NCBI GenBank assembly: GCA_031289065.1 | Contig: JAITQI010000096.1 | Location: 1-13,859, forward strand | DNA length: 13,859 nt | Source of the DNA: Oscillospiraceae bacterium | GTDB lineage: Bacteria > Bacillota > Clostridia > Oscillospirales > UBA929 | Direction: 5' to 3' | Part shown: piece after piece, positions 1 through 7,983 of the stretch | Position numbering within the stretch: the first letter of the stretch is position 1 | Layout of the letters: each line of letters starts with the position of its first letter | Notes under the pieces: generated by a model | What the model was told of the DNA's origin: nothing | Database searches by the model: none | What the model saw: only the letters and a program-made list of their open reading frames with translations | Position numbers and translations under genes: made by a program

Positions 1-403
1 GTTCAAAGCGATCCAAATCGGCCAACCCGTCCCCAAACACCGGCGGCGCCACGGTCAGCGACAGCGCCTCCACCAAGGGGGACAGCGCCTCGGAGTCCAA
101 ACGCGCCAGCCCGGTTTCCCGGTCGAACTGCCCCCGCTCGGCGTTCAGGTCACTTGTCAGCCGCACGGTCACCGGTTCGTCCCGGACGTTGGTCTGGCAG
201 AGTAGCACCTCGCCGTCCGCCCCGGTATACCCCCGGGCGTCCACCCCGCCGGACAGCACTCGCACCAGACATTTGCCGCAACGGCCATGGCCGCCGCAGG
301 GGGTTTCCGCCGGAACACCCGCAAGGCGCGCCGCTTCCAATAGCGGCGCGCCCTCCGGAATGTCCACGGTAACCTGCCGGGGCAGGAAGGTGATTTTAGG
401 CAT
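1..403 (-). CDS. acsV: Corrinoid protein reductive activator AcsV (RACo-type ferredoxin protein), N-terminal part only
   Basis: The first 134 codons are visible and the gene runs off the left edge. The N-terminus is a plant-type [2Fe-2S] ferredoxin domain, with cysteines at C36, C42, C45 and C69 (C-x5-C-x2-C-x23-C, around TPCGGHGRCGKC). In the known family, this domain feeds electrons to a large ATP-binding domain (ASKHA type, about 600 residues in total). That domain reduces Co(II) back to Co(I) in the corrinoid iron-sulfur protein. The ATPase part lies outside the window, so the call rests on the ferredoxin motif and on the position directly after acsC. The ATG at 403 overlaps the end of acsC by 8 bases (ATGCCTAA). 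No strong Shine-Dalgarno sequence is seen, so translation is probably coupled to acsC. A generic 2Fe-2S protein is possible but unlikely in this context. Confidence 0.87.
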   Translation of the reverse strand, partial: MPKITFLPRQVTVDIPEGAPLLEAARLAGVPAETPCGGHGRCGKCLVRVLSGGVDARGYTGADGEVLLCQTNVRDEPVTVRLTSDLNAERGQFDRETGLARLDSEALSPLVEALSLTVAPPVFGDGLADLDRFE

Positions 404-1727
404 GGTTCACTAACACGCTTTTGATAAAGCTCTCCAGATCCGCCGCTTCGCCGGGACCTACCAGCACCTTGAAACCGGGCAGGCTCTCCTCCAGCTCGCC
501 GCTGATCTGGGCCACATAGCCGGGGATGACGATGGTGCGCGTGTCAACAAGGCTTTCCAACCCGATGTCCTGGGCGAATTTACCGATAGTCGCTCCGGAA
601 AACTTGCCCGCCGCCCAGGAGGTCAGCACGCTCATGCCCTCGCATTCGGGCACCAGCAGCCAGGCGCTAATGCCGCTGTTCTCGATCTCGCCGGACACCA
701 GGAAGTAGGTCAGGGAGAAGTTGGTGGTCACAAACAGGGGCGAGGATTTGTCCGGCTCGCCGATGGCGTACAACTTGGGCTCCACCTGAATGGGCTTCTG
801 GGGGTCGGTGTAGATGTTCTGCCGCAAGGTCATCAGCGGGGCCAACTGGGCCGGGTCGAAGCTGGGCAGGACGACAAGCCCCCCGTATTTGGCAATCTCG
901 GTGGTGGCCTCCACCATGTCGGTCATGCCGTCGCCGGTGTCGATAAACCGCAGGGAGGCGTACCCCAGCGCCTTGACCCCCCCGGACAGGGCCGCCTTCC
1001 GGGCGATGGCGTTCGTCTGGAATTCCTCGGCCAGAGAATGGGTACTGAACGCGACGAGCAGGTCGTTGAACCCGTCGGCCTTGAGTTTGGCGGTCAAGGC
1101 GCATAGGCCGTCCAGGTCGTCGGCGGTCACGGCCAGCACATGGCCGTCCCGGACGGCGACCGCCCGCAGGGCGTCGGCGTTGTCCGCCGTGACGCCGGAG
1201 ATGACGCTGCGCGACCCGGCCACCGCCGCCGACGCCAGCGCCAGCGCATCCGCGTCCCGGCCCCGCAAAACAAGGGGCAGGCGGGCGCGGTCGTACACCG
1301 CCTTACAGAAGGCGACAAAGGCCTCGGCGCTCCCGGTCTGGGTGACGGCCACCGCCCCCAGTGTCAGCGTCTCGCCCACCCGCACCAGGGTGTAATCCCG
1401 AATGCGGTCGGCCAGGGCGAGGTCGTCGTCGTCGCCCAGATTGACCGCCAGGACGGTCTGGTTGACAAAGGTCTTCTCATGGCGATAGAACACGGTCTCC
1501 TCCCCCAGGGAACTGACCCGCTCGACGCCGATTTTGACCCCCTTCACCGGCGGCTCGCTGGCCGCGCCCAGCACCTGCCGGGCCTCGTCGGAGGCGTAGG
1601 GGCATTCGTCCAGGCTGGCCTTCTTGGCCGCCAGCTTCATGGCGAAAGCCATACAGGTGCTGGAGCCGCACTCCTTGCAGTTTGTCTTGGGCAGCAGCTT
1701 CTGAATTTGCAGTCCGCTAAGCGCCAT
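396..1727 (-). CDS. acsC: Corrinoid iron-sulfur protein large (gamma) subunit AcsC
   Basis: This 443-residue protein matches the usual length of about 445. It is the methyl carrier of the Wood-Ljungdahl pathway: it takes the methyl group from methyl-tetrahydrofolate onto its cobamide and passes it to the A-cluster of acetyl-CoA synthase. The N-terminus holds the [4Fe-4S] motif C17-x2-C20-x4-C25-x16-C42 (NCKECGSSTC followed by DECPY). The rest is consistent with a TIM barrel followed by a C-terminal corrinoid-binding domain (around NSGISAWLLVPECEGMSVL). The ATG at 1727 shares one base with the stop of the preceding gene (TAATG) and has a strong Shine-Dalgarno sequence, AAGGAGGGG, 8 bases upstream. 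The open frame extends 69 codons further upstream, but that extension lies inside the AcsD reading region and is not family-like. Its partner subunit AcsD is encoded just upstream as the C-terminal half of the fused gene. Confidence 0.96.
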   Translation of the reverse strand: MALSGLQIQKLLPKTNCKECGSSTCMAFAMKLAAKKASLDECPYASDEARQVLGAASEPPVKGVKIGVERVSSLGEETVFYRHEKTFVNQTVLAVNLGDDDDLALADRIRDYTLVRVGETLTLGAVAVTQTGSAEAFVAFCKAVYDRARLPLVLRGRDADALALASAAVAGSRSVISGVTADNADALRAVAVRDGHVLAVTADDLDGLCALTAKLKADGFNDLLVAFSTHSLAEEFQTNAIARKAALSGGVKALGYASLRFIDTGDGMTDMVEATTEIAKYGGLVVLPSFDPAQLAPLMTLRQNIYTDPQKPIQVEPKLYAIGEPDKSSPLFVTTNFSLTYFLVSGEIENSGISAWLLVPECEGMSVLTSWAAGKFSGATIGKFAQDIGLESLVDTRTIVIPGYVAQISGELEESLPGFKVLVGPGEAADLESFIKSVLVNHA

Positions 1728-4700
1728 TATGATTGCCCCTCCTTGTCCATCAGACGGAAGATCGTTTCCTTGGTGGTTTTGACGGCATCCGGCGTGTACA
1801 TGATCAGGATGTCCGCCCCGGCGTATAGCAAGGTCGTGGCCGTGGACAGCTCCCAGTAGGCCGCCCGCCTCTTCAGGTCGCCCCACTCGGGGAAGCTCTC
1901 CTCGGGGGCCTTGAATTCCTTGATTTTGGCGCACTCCTGGCCCACCGAAACGATCATGGGGGACAGCAGCATGTTGTCGCCCCCCAGGCCGGTCAGCCGG
2001 ATGCGCTCCATGACCGAGTAGGTGTATTCCACCCCGTAGCCGATGGTGCTGGTCATGGGGTCGATGATGATCTTGTCGGCGGGCAGGCCCATGTTGGTCA
2101 GCAGGATGTTGAGCTGCTTGGAGATGTTCACGTCGATGGGGGCCTGGGCCACCAGCGTGTGCCCGTAAGCCATAGCCGCCCCGGCGATGGTCTTGTAGTT
2201 GTCCTGCTCCACCCAGTTGAGCAGCAGGTTTTCCCCCTCGCAGGCGCTGGCGACGGCCTTGAGCACCTCATTGTTCTTGTCGTAGACGTTGTGCCCCGTG
2301 ACGATGACCGGCACATCCACGGCGGCCAGCACCGCCTTGACCAACTCCACCGACTGGGCCGCGGAGCGGTCGCCCTTTTCGGGGTGGGTACCCTCCAGGC
2401 GGATGCTGATCAGATCGGCCCCGTATTCGGTCACACACCGCCGGGCCATGGCGGGGGGATCCCGCAGCAGGTCGCCGTAGACCGCCCGGAGCAGGGGGGG
2501 ATACTTCTCGCTCACCGCGTCGAAAACCTCCATAGCGATCAGCGGCCGGTTCGGTGCCGTCCCCTCCCACAGCTGGAAGGGCATACAGGTCGCCCCGCCC
2601 AGGGACAGGGCTTTGCTCCGCGTGCCGCCCTCGGCGGGCAACGCGCCCAACTTGACCGTGTGCACGGCGTTCTGCGTCTTTTCCGCCGGGACGGCGAAGG
2701 CGGTGATCCTGCCCACGCGCCGGGCGGCGGAAACCTTGGGCGCGACAGGCTTCACGGTTTCCGGTTTATCCGTCGGCCCTTGGGTCGGCAGGGCGGGGGA
2801 GAGTCCCAGGAATTTTTCGGACAACACCCCGATGATGCTCGACACCACCTCTTGGGTGACCGTCCGGCGCACCTCCTCGGTGATTTGGGCAGTCAGCGCT
2901 GTGAGATCGGCCTCTGTCACGGCGGCGGCTTGCGCCGGTTGTTCCGGCTCGGCGGCCGGGGCCGACGGAGCGGCGGGGGCGGCCGAAACCGGAGGGGGAA
3001 CCTCGTCGCTCTGCACCAAATCGGACATGTCCGCAAGCGTCAGCGCCGGATGGTTCACCTTTTCCATGTGGGCCCGCACCTCGTCGGCGGTGACGGCGGT
3101 GGTCTCGTCGGCGATTTGATCCAGGAAGCCGTCGAGCCCCTGTTCCGAAAAGCGGCGAGTCAGGTCGACACCCAGCTGGACTTTGAGTTCCTTGGGCATC
3201 CACACCAGACGGGCGAAGCCCCCCTCGGCCCGCAAAAACTTGCGGGAGGTCAAAAACACCTTGCCGCAACCGATAAAGCCCGGGGTCTGCGCCCCGCCGC
3301 CCACGCTGCCAGCCAGTGTGGAGAATGTCATGCCGGACGGCGTATCCCCCAAGAACTCCCGGTTGACCACCATGACGCCGTTGCACTCGGGCACATAGGC
3401 GCAAATGGCCTCGAAGCAACCGCAGCTGGTCATGGGCCTGTCCATAATGGAATAGGCGCTGAAGGACTCCACCGTCTTGTGGCTGTTGGCGTAGACGTAT
3501 TCGTTGACCCCCGACCAGACGCCCTTGACCGGGTCGAGGCAATCGCCCTTTTTCAGGGGCTGGTTGGGGCCGGTCTCGTCGATTTCATAAGCCGCCTTGC
3601 CGTCCAGCCAGTTGTACGCGCCGCACAGCCCCAGGCGCTCCGGGGTGATGACGCACACATGGTTGGGGGCGAAGGACTGGCACAGCAGGCAGGAATAGAA
3701 GGTGTCCACCGACTCGTCGGTCATGGCCTCCAGGCGGCGGTTGCGCTCGTCGTACACCTTCCGGGCCACGGCCAAGCGTTTGTCCACCTCCGCCCGGTCG
3801 GTGATCATGGTGACCCGCACCTTGTCCACAATGGCCGGGTAGTCGGCCAGCAGCTTGGCGTGCAGAATCTCGCCGTAGTGCTTTAGGCGCAGGCCCTTTT
3901 TGAAGCCGTCCTTTGACACCCGCGTCCACATGATGTCCCGCTGACCCATGTGCCAGATGCCCTCCGCGCCGTTGACCATGTGGTGAACCTGCCGCTCCAG
4001 GATGGGCTCGAAGTCGGTCTGCATCTTGCGTCCGGCCACCTCGACCCAGATACCCAGCGGCAGGGCTGTGCCGGGCGTCACCGTGTCAATATCCGGGCCG
4101 ATGAGCTCGATGTCGCCGTCGTTGATGTCCTCATAGTTGACACTGGTGACAAACTCGAAGCCCGGCGTCTTGTTGCCGCCGAACTCGACATGCATGGCCT
4201 CCTTGCGGATACGCTCGCCCTCGAAGGCCGGGCCGTAGGGCACCGGGATGGGCACGTCCACCACCTTGATTTTGCAGCCGCGCACCTCCAGCGCCCGCTC
4301 GACCATCTTGTCGTAGGACACGCCGGACACCACGTGTTCGTAGGTACACACGCCGGTGGGCAAAATCTGGGGGATGTCGGTGTCGGCGATGACCGGGAAG
4401 CCGTAGTTGATGGCCCCGGCGGCCACGGCGTATTTGTCCGGCGTCACCTCGCCCAGGGCCAGCACGAAGGCGAAGATACGGTTTTTGTTGTAGCGCAAAT
4501 TGGCCTCGAAGTCCCCCGGCTTGACCCCACCGAAGGACAGGGCCGCCCGGTTGGCAAAGCCCAGGGCGTAAATCAGGGCGGACACGTCCTTGCCGAAGGG
4601 CACCAGCCGGGTTTCCCAACCCAGTTGGACGCCCTCCTCGGCCAGCTGTTCGGCGAACTGCTTTCCACCTGTATCCCCCGCCATGAAGACGTAGAGGTTT

Positions 4701-5200
4701 TTCTGCTGCAGCTCCTTGGCGATTTTGACCGCCGTGGCGTTGTCCGGAGCCGCGCCGGTGATGGCCGCGAAGCCGGGGGCGGTGCCGTCCACGAACTCGA
4801 TGCCCCGCTCCCGCATGATCACGTCGTTGGCCGCGCCCAACCAGATGCCGTCCACCGGGTTGGGGCCGATGATCGTCTTGCAGGCCTCGATGATCTCGCA
4901 GGCAAACAGCGCCGCCACCCCCGCGTCCAGGGCGTTGCCCAGATAGGGCAGCCACACGCTGTCCGCCGGGCGGGCGGGCAGCAGCGCCCGGGCCTCCCCG
5001 AGCACATCCCGCAGATGGGCCAGGGTTTTGACCGGCCGCCCGATGAAGGAATAGATGACCGGCAGATAATAGTTGGTGTCGGGGAAACCGACCGGATAGT
5101 CCTCGCCCTTTTGGGCAATGGCCGCCTCCACCATATTCATGGCCTTGACCACCCAGGCCGCGGCCCCGTCGATGGCGCTGGCGCAGATGAGCTTTGACAT
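1727..5200 (-). CDS. acsB-acsD: Fused acetyl-CoA synthase AcsB and corrinoid iron-sulfur protein small subunit AcsD
   Basis: One uninterrupted frame of 1157 residues joins two proteins that are normally separate. Residues 1-730 are bacterial acetyl-CoA synthase (usual length about 729), including the N-terminal CODH-binding domain (about 1-310) that archaeal CdhC lacks. All A-cluster ligands are present with canonical spacing: C504, C507, C516 and C526 for the [4Fe-4S] cluster, and C593-G594-C595 for the distal nickel. Residues 731-824 form a linker. Residues 825-1157 are AcsD, the corrinoid protein's small (delta) subunit, a TIM-barrel protein of about 320 residues (EGGTRS at 857-862, NRPLIAMEV at 884-892, DVNISKQLNIL at 1023-1033). 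The ATG at 5200 overlaps the acsA stop (TAATG) and has AGGAGGG 7 bases upstream. I see no stop codon or strong internal ribosome binding site between the halves. Each half is recognised with high confidence; whether the product stays in one piece in the cell is unknown. Confidence 0.95.
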   Translation of the reverse strand: MSKLICASAIDGAAAWVVKAMNMVEAAIAQKGEDYPVGFPDTNYYLPVIYSFIGRPVKTLAHLRDVLGEARALLPARPADSVWLPYLGNALDAGVAALFACEIIEACKTIIGPNPVDGIWLGAANDVIMRERGIEFVDGTAPGFAAITGAAPDNATAVKIAKELQQKNLYVFMAGDTGGKQFAEQLAEEGVQLGWETRLVPFGKDVSALIYALGFANRAALSFGGVKPGDFEANLRYNKNRIFAFVLALGEVTPDKYAVAAGAINYGFPVIADTDIPQILPTGVCTYEHVVSGVSYDKMVERALEVRGCKIKVVDVPIPVPYGPAFEGERIRKEAMHVEFGGNKTPGFEFVTSVNYEDINDGDIELIGPDIDTVTPGTALPLGIWVEVAGRKMQTDFEPILERQVHHMVNGAEGIWHMGQRDIMWTRVSKDGFKKGLRLKHYGEILHAKLLADYPAIVDKVRVTMITDRAEVDKRLAVARKVYDERNRRLEAMTDESVDTFYSCLLCQSFAPNHVCVITPERLGLCGAYNWLDGKAAYEIDETGPNQPLKKGDCLDPVKGVWSGVNEYVYANSHKTVESFSAYSIMDRPMTSCGCFEAICAYVPECNGVMVVNREFLGDTPSGMTFSTLAGSVGGGAQTPGFIGCGKVFLTSRKFLRAEGGFARLVWMPKELKVQLGVDLTRRFSEQGLDGFLDQIADETTAVTADEVRAHMEKVNHPALTLADMSDLVQSDEVPPPVSAAPAAPSAPAAEPEQPAQAAAVTEADLTALTAQITEEVRRTVTQEVVSSIIGVLSEKFLGLSPALPTQGPTDKPETVKPVAPKVSAARRVGRITAFAVPAEKTQNAVHTVKLGALPAEGGTRSKALSLGGATCMPFQLWEGTAPNRPLIAMEVFDAVSEKYPPLLRAVYGDLLRDPPAMARRCVTEYGADLISIRLEGTHPEKGDRSAAQSVELVKAVLAAVDVPVIVTGHNVYDKNNEVLKAVASACEGENLLLNWVEQDNYKTIAGAAMAYGHTLVAQAPIDVNISKQLNILLTNMGLPADKIIIDPMTSTIGYGVEYTYSVMERIRLTGLGGDNMLLSPMIVSVGQECAKIKEFKAPEESFPEWGDLKRRAAYWELSTATTLLYAGADILIMYTPDAVKTTKETIFRLMDKEGQS
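1736..1744 (-). promoter_or_regulatory. Ribosome binding site of acsC
   Basis: The minus-strand sequence AAGGAGGGG lies 8 bases before the ATG at 1727, within the last codons of the AcsD half. It decides the acsC start against the longer open frame that extends upstream. Confidence 0.8.
2729..3010 (-). other. Linker between the AcsB and AcsD halves of the fusion
   Basis: This stretch encodes residues 731-824. It starts with an Ala/Pro/Glu-rich flexible segment (731-760, e.g. PPPVSAAPAAPSAPAAEPEQ). A probable amphipathic helix follows (about 762-798, including TEEVRRTVTQEVVSSIIGVL), and a second Pro-rich segment (801-822) leads into AcsD. The G+C-rich third codon positions continue across it without a break, so it looks like real coding sequence rather than a read-through of non-coding DNA. 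The helix could be a docking or dimerisation element, or a leftover N-terminal extension of AcsD; that is inference. Confidence 0.75.
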
Positions 5201-7140
5201 TACATCGCCCTCCTGTCCTTCATGTCGAACAGCTTGCGTTCGGCCTTGCGGTTGATGCCCAGCGCCTCCCGCTTTTGGTTGAGCATCTCTATAATGCGCT
5301 CGACCGCCGCCATCGGGTCTTCAATGAGATGGAAGCTGGCCCCGTAATCCGCCCGTGCGCCGCTGTGGAGATAGTCGTTGACGTTTTGGGAGCCGGAGGT
5401 GTAGAAGGGATTGCCCAGAATGACGTCGATACCCGAAGCGACAAAGTAGCACCCGATGGCCACCGCCTTCTCGCTCATCCACTCGGGGGCGACCCCCACG
5501 GCGGGCACCATGCTCAGATCGTCGCCCAGGCCGCCCTCGCGCACCACCTCGGTGGCCGCCTCCAGCACCCGGCTGTTGTCCACGCAGCTGCCCAGATGCA
5601 GCACCGGCGGCATCCCCACCGTCTCGCAGACCTCCCGCAGGCCGACCCCCGCCTCGGCGAGAGCCACCTCCGGCCTGAGCATACCCGCCTTGGCCGAAGC
5701 GATGGCCGCGCAGCCGGTCTGAAGCACCAGCACGTTGCGTTTGATAAGCTCTTTGGTGAGGATGTTCGTGTAACTGTCGGCCTGCTGTTTGGCGTTGTTG
5801 CAGCCGACAATGCCCACCACCCCCAGGATGCGGTTTTGGATGATGGCGTCGTTCAAGGGGCGGAAGGAGGCCCGGAACCGGCCGCCCAACATGTATTTGA
5901 TGGCTTCCACGCTAAAACCCGCCACCAGCGGCTCCCGGTCGGCCGGGATGCTGAGCTTGGCGGCGTCCCGGTTTTTGAAGTTGTCGATGGCCCGGCGGAT
6001 CAGGTCTCCGGCCGCCTTCAGCGGGTCGGCACCCCCCACCTTGACGTGGGCCGCCCCGATGGTGCGGGCGATGTCGGCGGTGGAAATGATCTCGGTGTGG
6101 TAGTTTTTGGCCACGTCGGGCAGGGAGGGCATACAGCACTGCACGTCGATGACCATCATCTCCACCGCGCCGGTCACGATCGCCAACTCCTGCTGGAGGA
6201 CGTTGCCCGCCACCGGAACGCCGTGGCGCATAAGAATTTCGTTGGCCGTGCAGCAGATCCCGGCCAGGGTAATGCCCGCCGGAGCCCCCGCCGCCTTGGC
6301 GTAGGCGATGATCTCCGGATCGGCCACCGCCACGGTGAGAATCTCCGACAGGGCGGGCTCGTGCCCGTGAATGAGGATATTCACCGTATCCGCCCGCAGC
6401 ACGCCCAAGTTGGAGGTGCTATTGACCGGCGTGGGCGTTCCGAACAGAATGTCCGACACGATGGAGGCGATCCGCGCCCCGCCCCAGCCGTCGGCCAGGG
6501 AGACCCGGAAGGCGTGATCCAGCAGGTTCCTGTAGTCGTGATCCACACCCATCGTCGTGCGGTGCATGGCCTCAACCACCATGCGGTCAATGCCCTTGGG
6601 CTGAATCCCCATGGTGTTCCAGACGCCGATCCGCTTCTGCGGGGCCAGCCCCAGGGTCTGCAAATATTCCTCCTGGGCGGTGAACTCCCCCAGGAACAGC
6701 TCGCACAGCGCCAGGGCCAGCTCGTTTACCTCCCTGTCCTCCCAGGCCACGCCGTACAGCTTGGCCGCCCGGCGCAGGGCCATTTCGTCCTTGATCCGGT
6801 ACCCGGGGGCCTTGCCCTGGGCCACCTCTTTGAGCTTGAGCACCAAATGCCGCCCGTGGTCGGAGTGGGCCGACGTGCCGCCCACCACCTCCCGCAGGAA
6901 GTTCCGTGCGGCGATGGTGTCGGCGGTCGCCCCGCAGATGCCCTTGGGCGCTTTCGGCGTGATCCGGCAGGGCCCCATGTGGCAGATGCGGCAGCATACG
7001 CCGCTCTTGCCGAAGGAGCATTGGTTTTTTTGCGCGTCGGCCCGGTCAAAACAGGTCTCCACACAGTCGGCCCGTGCCTTTTCGAGCATGAGCGCCGAAG
7101 CGCCGTCGCTGACCCTGGTCTGTACATTGTTGGTATCCAT
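5200..7140 (-). CDS. acsA: Carbon monoxide dehydrogenase catalytic subunit AcsA (CooS family)
   Basis: This 646-residue Ni-Fe CO dehydrogenase interconverts CO2 and CO and would supply CO through the protein tunnel to acetyl-CoA synthase. N-terminal cysteines fit the D-cluster (C41, C49) and the B-cluster (C50, C53, C58, C69). Compared with the CooS proteins I recall, the loop before the last B-cluster cysteine is about three residues shorter. Candidate C-cluster ligands, placed by motif, are the His of IHGHEP (258-260), C296/C297 in GICCTANE, C335/C336 in VQCCMPS, C447 in VGCNNAK, C477 in TGCAAI and C519 in GSCVDNSR. All expected ligand regions are present, so the enzyme should be active. 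The ATG at 7140 has AAGGGG 7 bases upstream. The stop overlaps the acsB start by one base, consistent with a 1:1 CODH/ACS complex. Confidence 0.97.
   Translation of the reverse strand: MDTNNVQTRVSDGASALMLEKARADCVETCFDRADAQKNQCSFGKSGVCCRICHMGPCRITPKAPKGICGATADTIAARNFLREVVGGTSAHSDHGRHLVLKLKEVAQGKAPGYRIKDEMALRRAAKLYGVAWEDREVNELALALCELFLGEFTAQEEYLQTLGLAPQKRIGVWNTMGIQPKGIDRMVVEAMHRTTMGVDHDYRNLLDHAFRVSLADGWGGARIASIVSDILFGTPTPVNSTSNLGVLRADTVNILIHGHEPALSEILTVAVADPEIIAYAKAAGAPAGITLAGICCTANEILMRHGVPVAGNVLQQELAIVTGAVEMMVIDVQCCMPSLPDVAKNYHTEIISTADIARTIGAAHVKVGGADPLKAAGDLIRRAIDNFKNRDAAKLSIPADREPLVAGFSVEAIKYMLGGRFRASFRPLNDAIIQNRILGVVGIVGCNNAKQQADSYTNILTKELIKRNVLVLQTGCAAIASAKAGMLRPEVALAEAGVGLREVCETVGMPPVLHLGSCVDNSRVLEAATEVVREGGLGDDLSMVPAVGVAPEWMSEKAVAIGCYFVASGIDVILGNPFYTSGSQNVNDYLHSGARADYGASFHLIEDPMAAVERIIEMLNQKREALGINRKAERKLFDMKDRRAM
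5208..5214 (-). promoter_or_regulatory. Ribosome binding site of the acsB-acsD fusion
   Basis: The minus-strand sequence AGGAGGG lies 7 bases before the ATG at 5200, inside the last codons of acsA. Together with the TAATG stop-start overlap, it fixes the start and suggests coupled translation with efficient fresh initiation. Confidence 0.8.
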
Positions 7141-7242
7141 GAAGCAGCCCCTTTCGGAGGTTAGAAGTCAGATGTGAGCGGTCAAAGCGGAGGATGCGCG
7201 CCCTTGCGGGAACGCTGGACCGACGGCGGCCCCGTATGATGG
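7141..7242. other. Gap between the second cooC gene and acsA
   Basis: This 102-bp gap is the largest inside the 10762-to-1 gene block. It contains the acsA ribosome binding site (AAGGGG on the minus strand, plus positions 7148-7153) and a GC-rich imperfect hairpin at 7196-7215 (GCG/CCC arms, TTGC loop, 2x2 internal mismatch). The hairpin has no T-run, so it does not look like an intrinsic terminator. I see no convincing -35/-10 pair. A start of transcription here for acsA cannot be excluded. Confidence 0.4.
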
Positions 7243-7983
7243 TTACACCAGCCGCCCCACCAGACGATACACCGCGTTGTCCTCCGGCAGGGTGAGCAGA
7301 CTGCGGTTTTGCTCGGCGAATTGGGCCAGTTGGGTGTCGTCCGGCAGGGCCAGGGCGATGTCCGCCCCGGTGGACACTTGGAGAGCCCGGAACCGTTCGG
7401 GGGGCTCCGCCCCTCGGAGGCGGTTGACCACCAGGGCCAACCGGCCGTATTCCATCCCCATTTCCCGGGACAGTTCGTACAGCCGCCCCAGGGTGCGCAA
7501 CCCGGCGTCCGAAGCGTCGGACACCAGCACCATCAGGTCCACCTTCTGCACAATGCGGCGGGACAGGTTTTCCAAGCCCGCCTCGTTGTCCAGCACCACC
7601 GAGGTGTACTGGGCGGAAATCTCGGCGATGACGGATTTGAGCACGTTGTTGGCGTAGCAGTAACAGCCCGGGCCCTCGGGGCGGCCCATGGCGATCAAGT
7701 CAAACCCCGCGGCCTCCACCAGCCCCTCCTCGATTTTCAGGTGCAGCAGCTCCTGCTTGGACACGCTGGCCCCGGCCGAAACCGTCTCCCGCACCTCTTC
7801 CCGGGCCCGGCCCACCGTGTGGGAGACTTGAACGCCCAGGGCGGCGTCCAGACAGCTGTTGGGGTCGGCGTCAATGGCCAGCACCGGCCCCGCCCCCGAC
7901 GCGATCAGATGTTTGATGAGCAGGGCGCTGACCGTGGTCTTGCCCACGCCGCCCTTGCCGGTAATCGCAATCAGTTTGCTCAT
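7243..7983 (-). CDS. CooC/AcsF-type nickel-insertion ATPase (second copy)
   Basis: This 246-residue protein belongs to the MinD/ParA-like P-loop family. The deviant Walker A motif GKGGVGKTT is at 9-17, with a conserved IDADPNS at 37-43. A C-x-C pair (C107, C109 in GPGCYCYANN) marks CooC-type metallochaperones, in which a dimer binds metal through these cysteines. Such proteins couple ATP hydrolysis to nickel loading of the CODH C-cluster (CooC) or the ACS A-cluster (AcsF). Its start overlaps the upstream cooC-like gene by four bases (ATGA), with GGAGGAG just before. It sits directly upstream of acsA. With two paralogues present, this one may serve ACS and the other CODH, or the reverse; the sequence alone does not decide. 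Confidence 0.88.
   Translation of the reverse strand: MSKLIAITGKGGVGKTTVSALLIKHLIASGAGPVLAIDADPNSCLDAALGVQVSHTVGRAREEVRETVSAGASVSKQELLHLKIEEGLVEAAGFDLIAMGRPEGPGCYCYANNVLKSVIAEISAQYTSVVLDNEAGLENLSRRIVQKVDLMVLVSDASDAGLRTLGRLYELSREMGMEYGRLALVVNRLRGAEPPERFRALQVSTGADIALALPDDTQLAQFAEQNRSLLTLPEDNAVYRLVGRLV

Noticed and set aside
1728..1934. 69-codon upstream extension of the acsC frame
   Set aside because: The extension overlaps the AcsD coding region in another frame and has no family similarity; the ATG at 1727 has an ideal ribosome binding site and is directly followed by the AcsC [4Fe-4S] motif.
2159..5197. Long plus-strand open frames opposite the AcsB-AcsD gene (2159-3886 and 3950-5197)
   Set aside because: Same effect: high G+C removes stops from the antisense frame. 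The residue composition is abnormal and no domain is recognisable.
5194..7164. Plus-strand open frame of 656 codons covering all of acsA
   Set aside because: It is a mirror frame of the GC-rich acsA gene. The translation is rich in His, Arg, Gly and Pro with no family-like pattern, while the minus strand encodes a complete CODH.
7196..7215. GC-rich hairpin between the second cooC gene and acsA as a terminator
   Set aside because: The stem is interrupted by a 2x2 mismatch and no T-run follows on either strand; genes on both sides belong to the same pathway.
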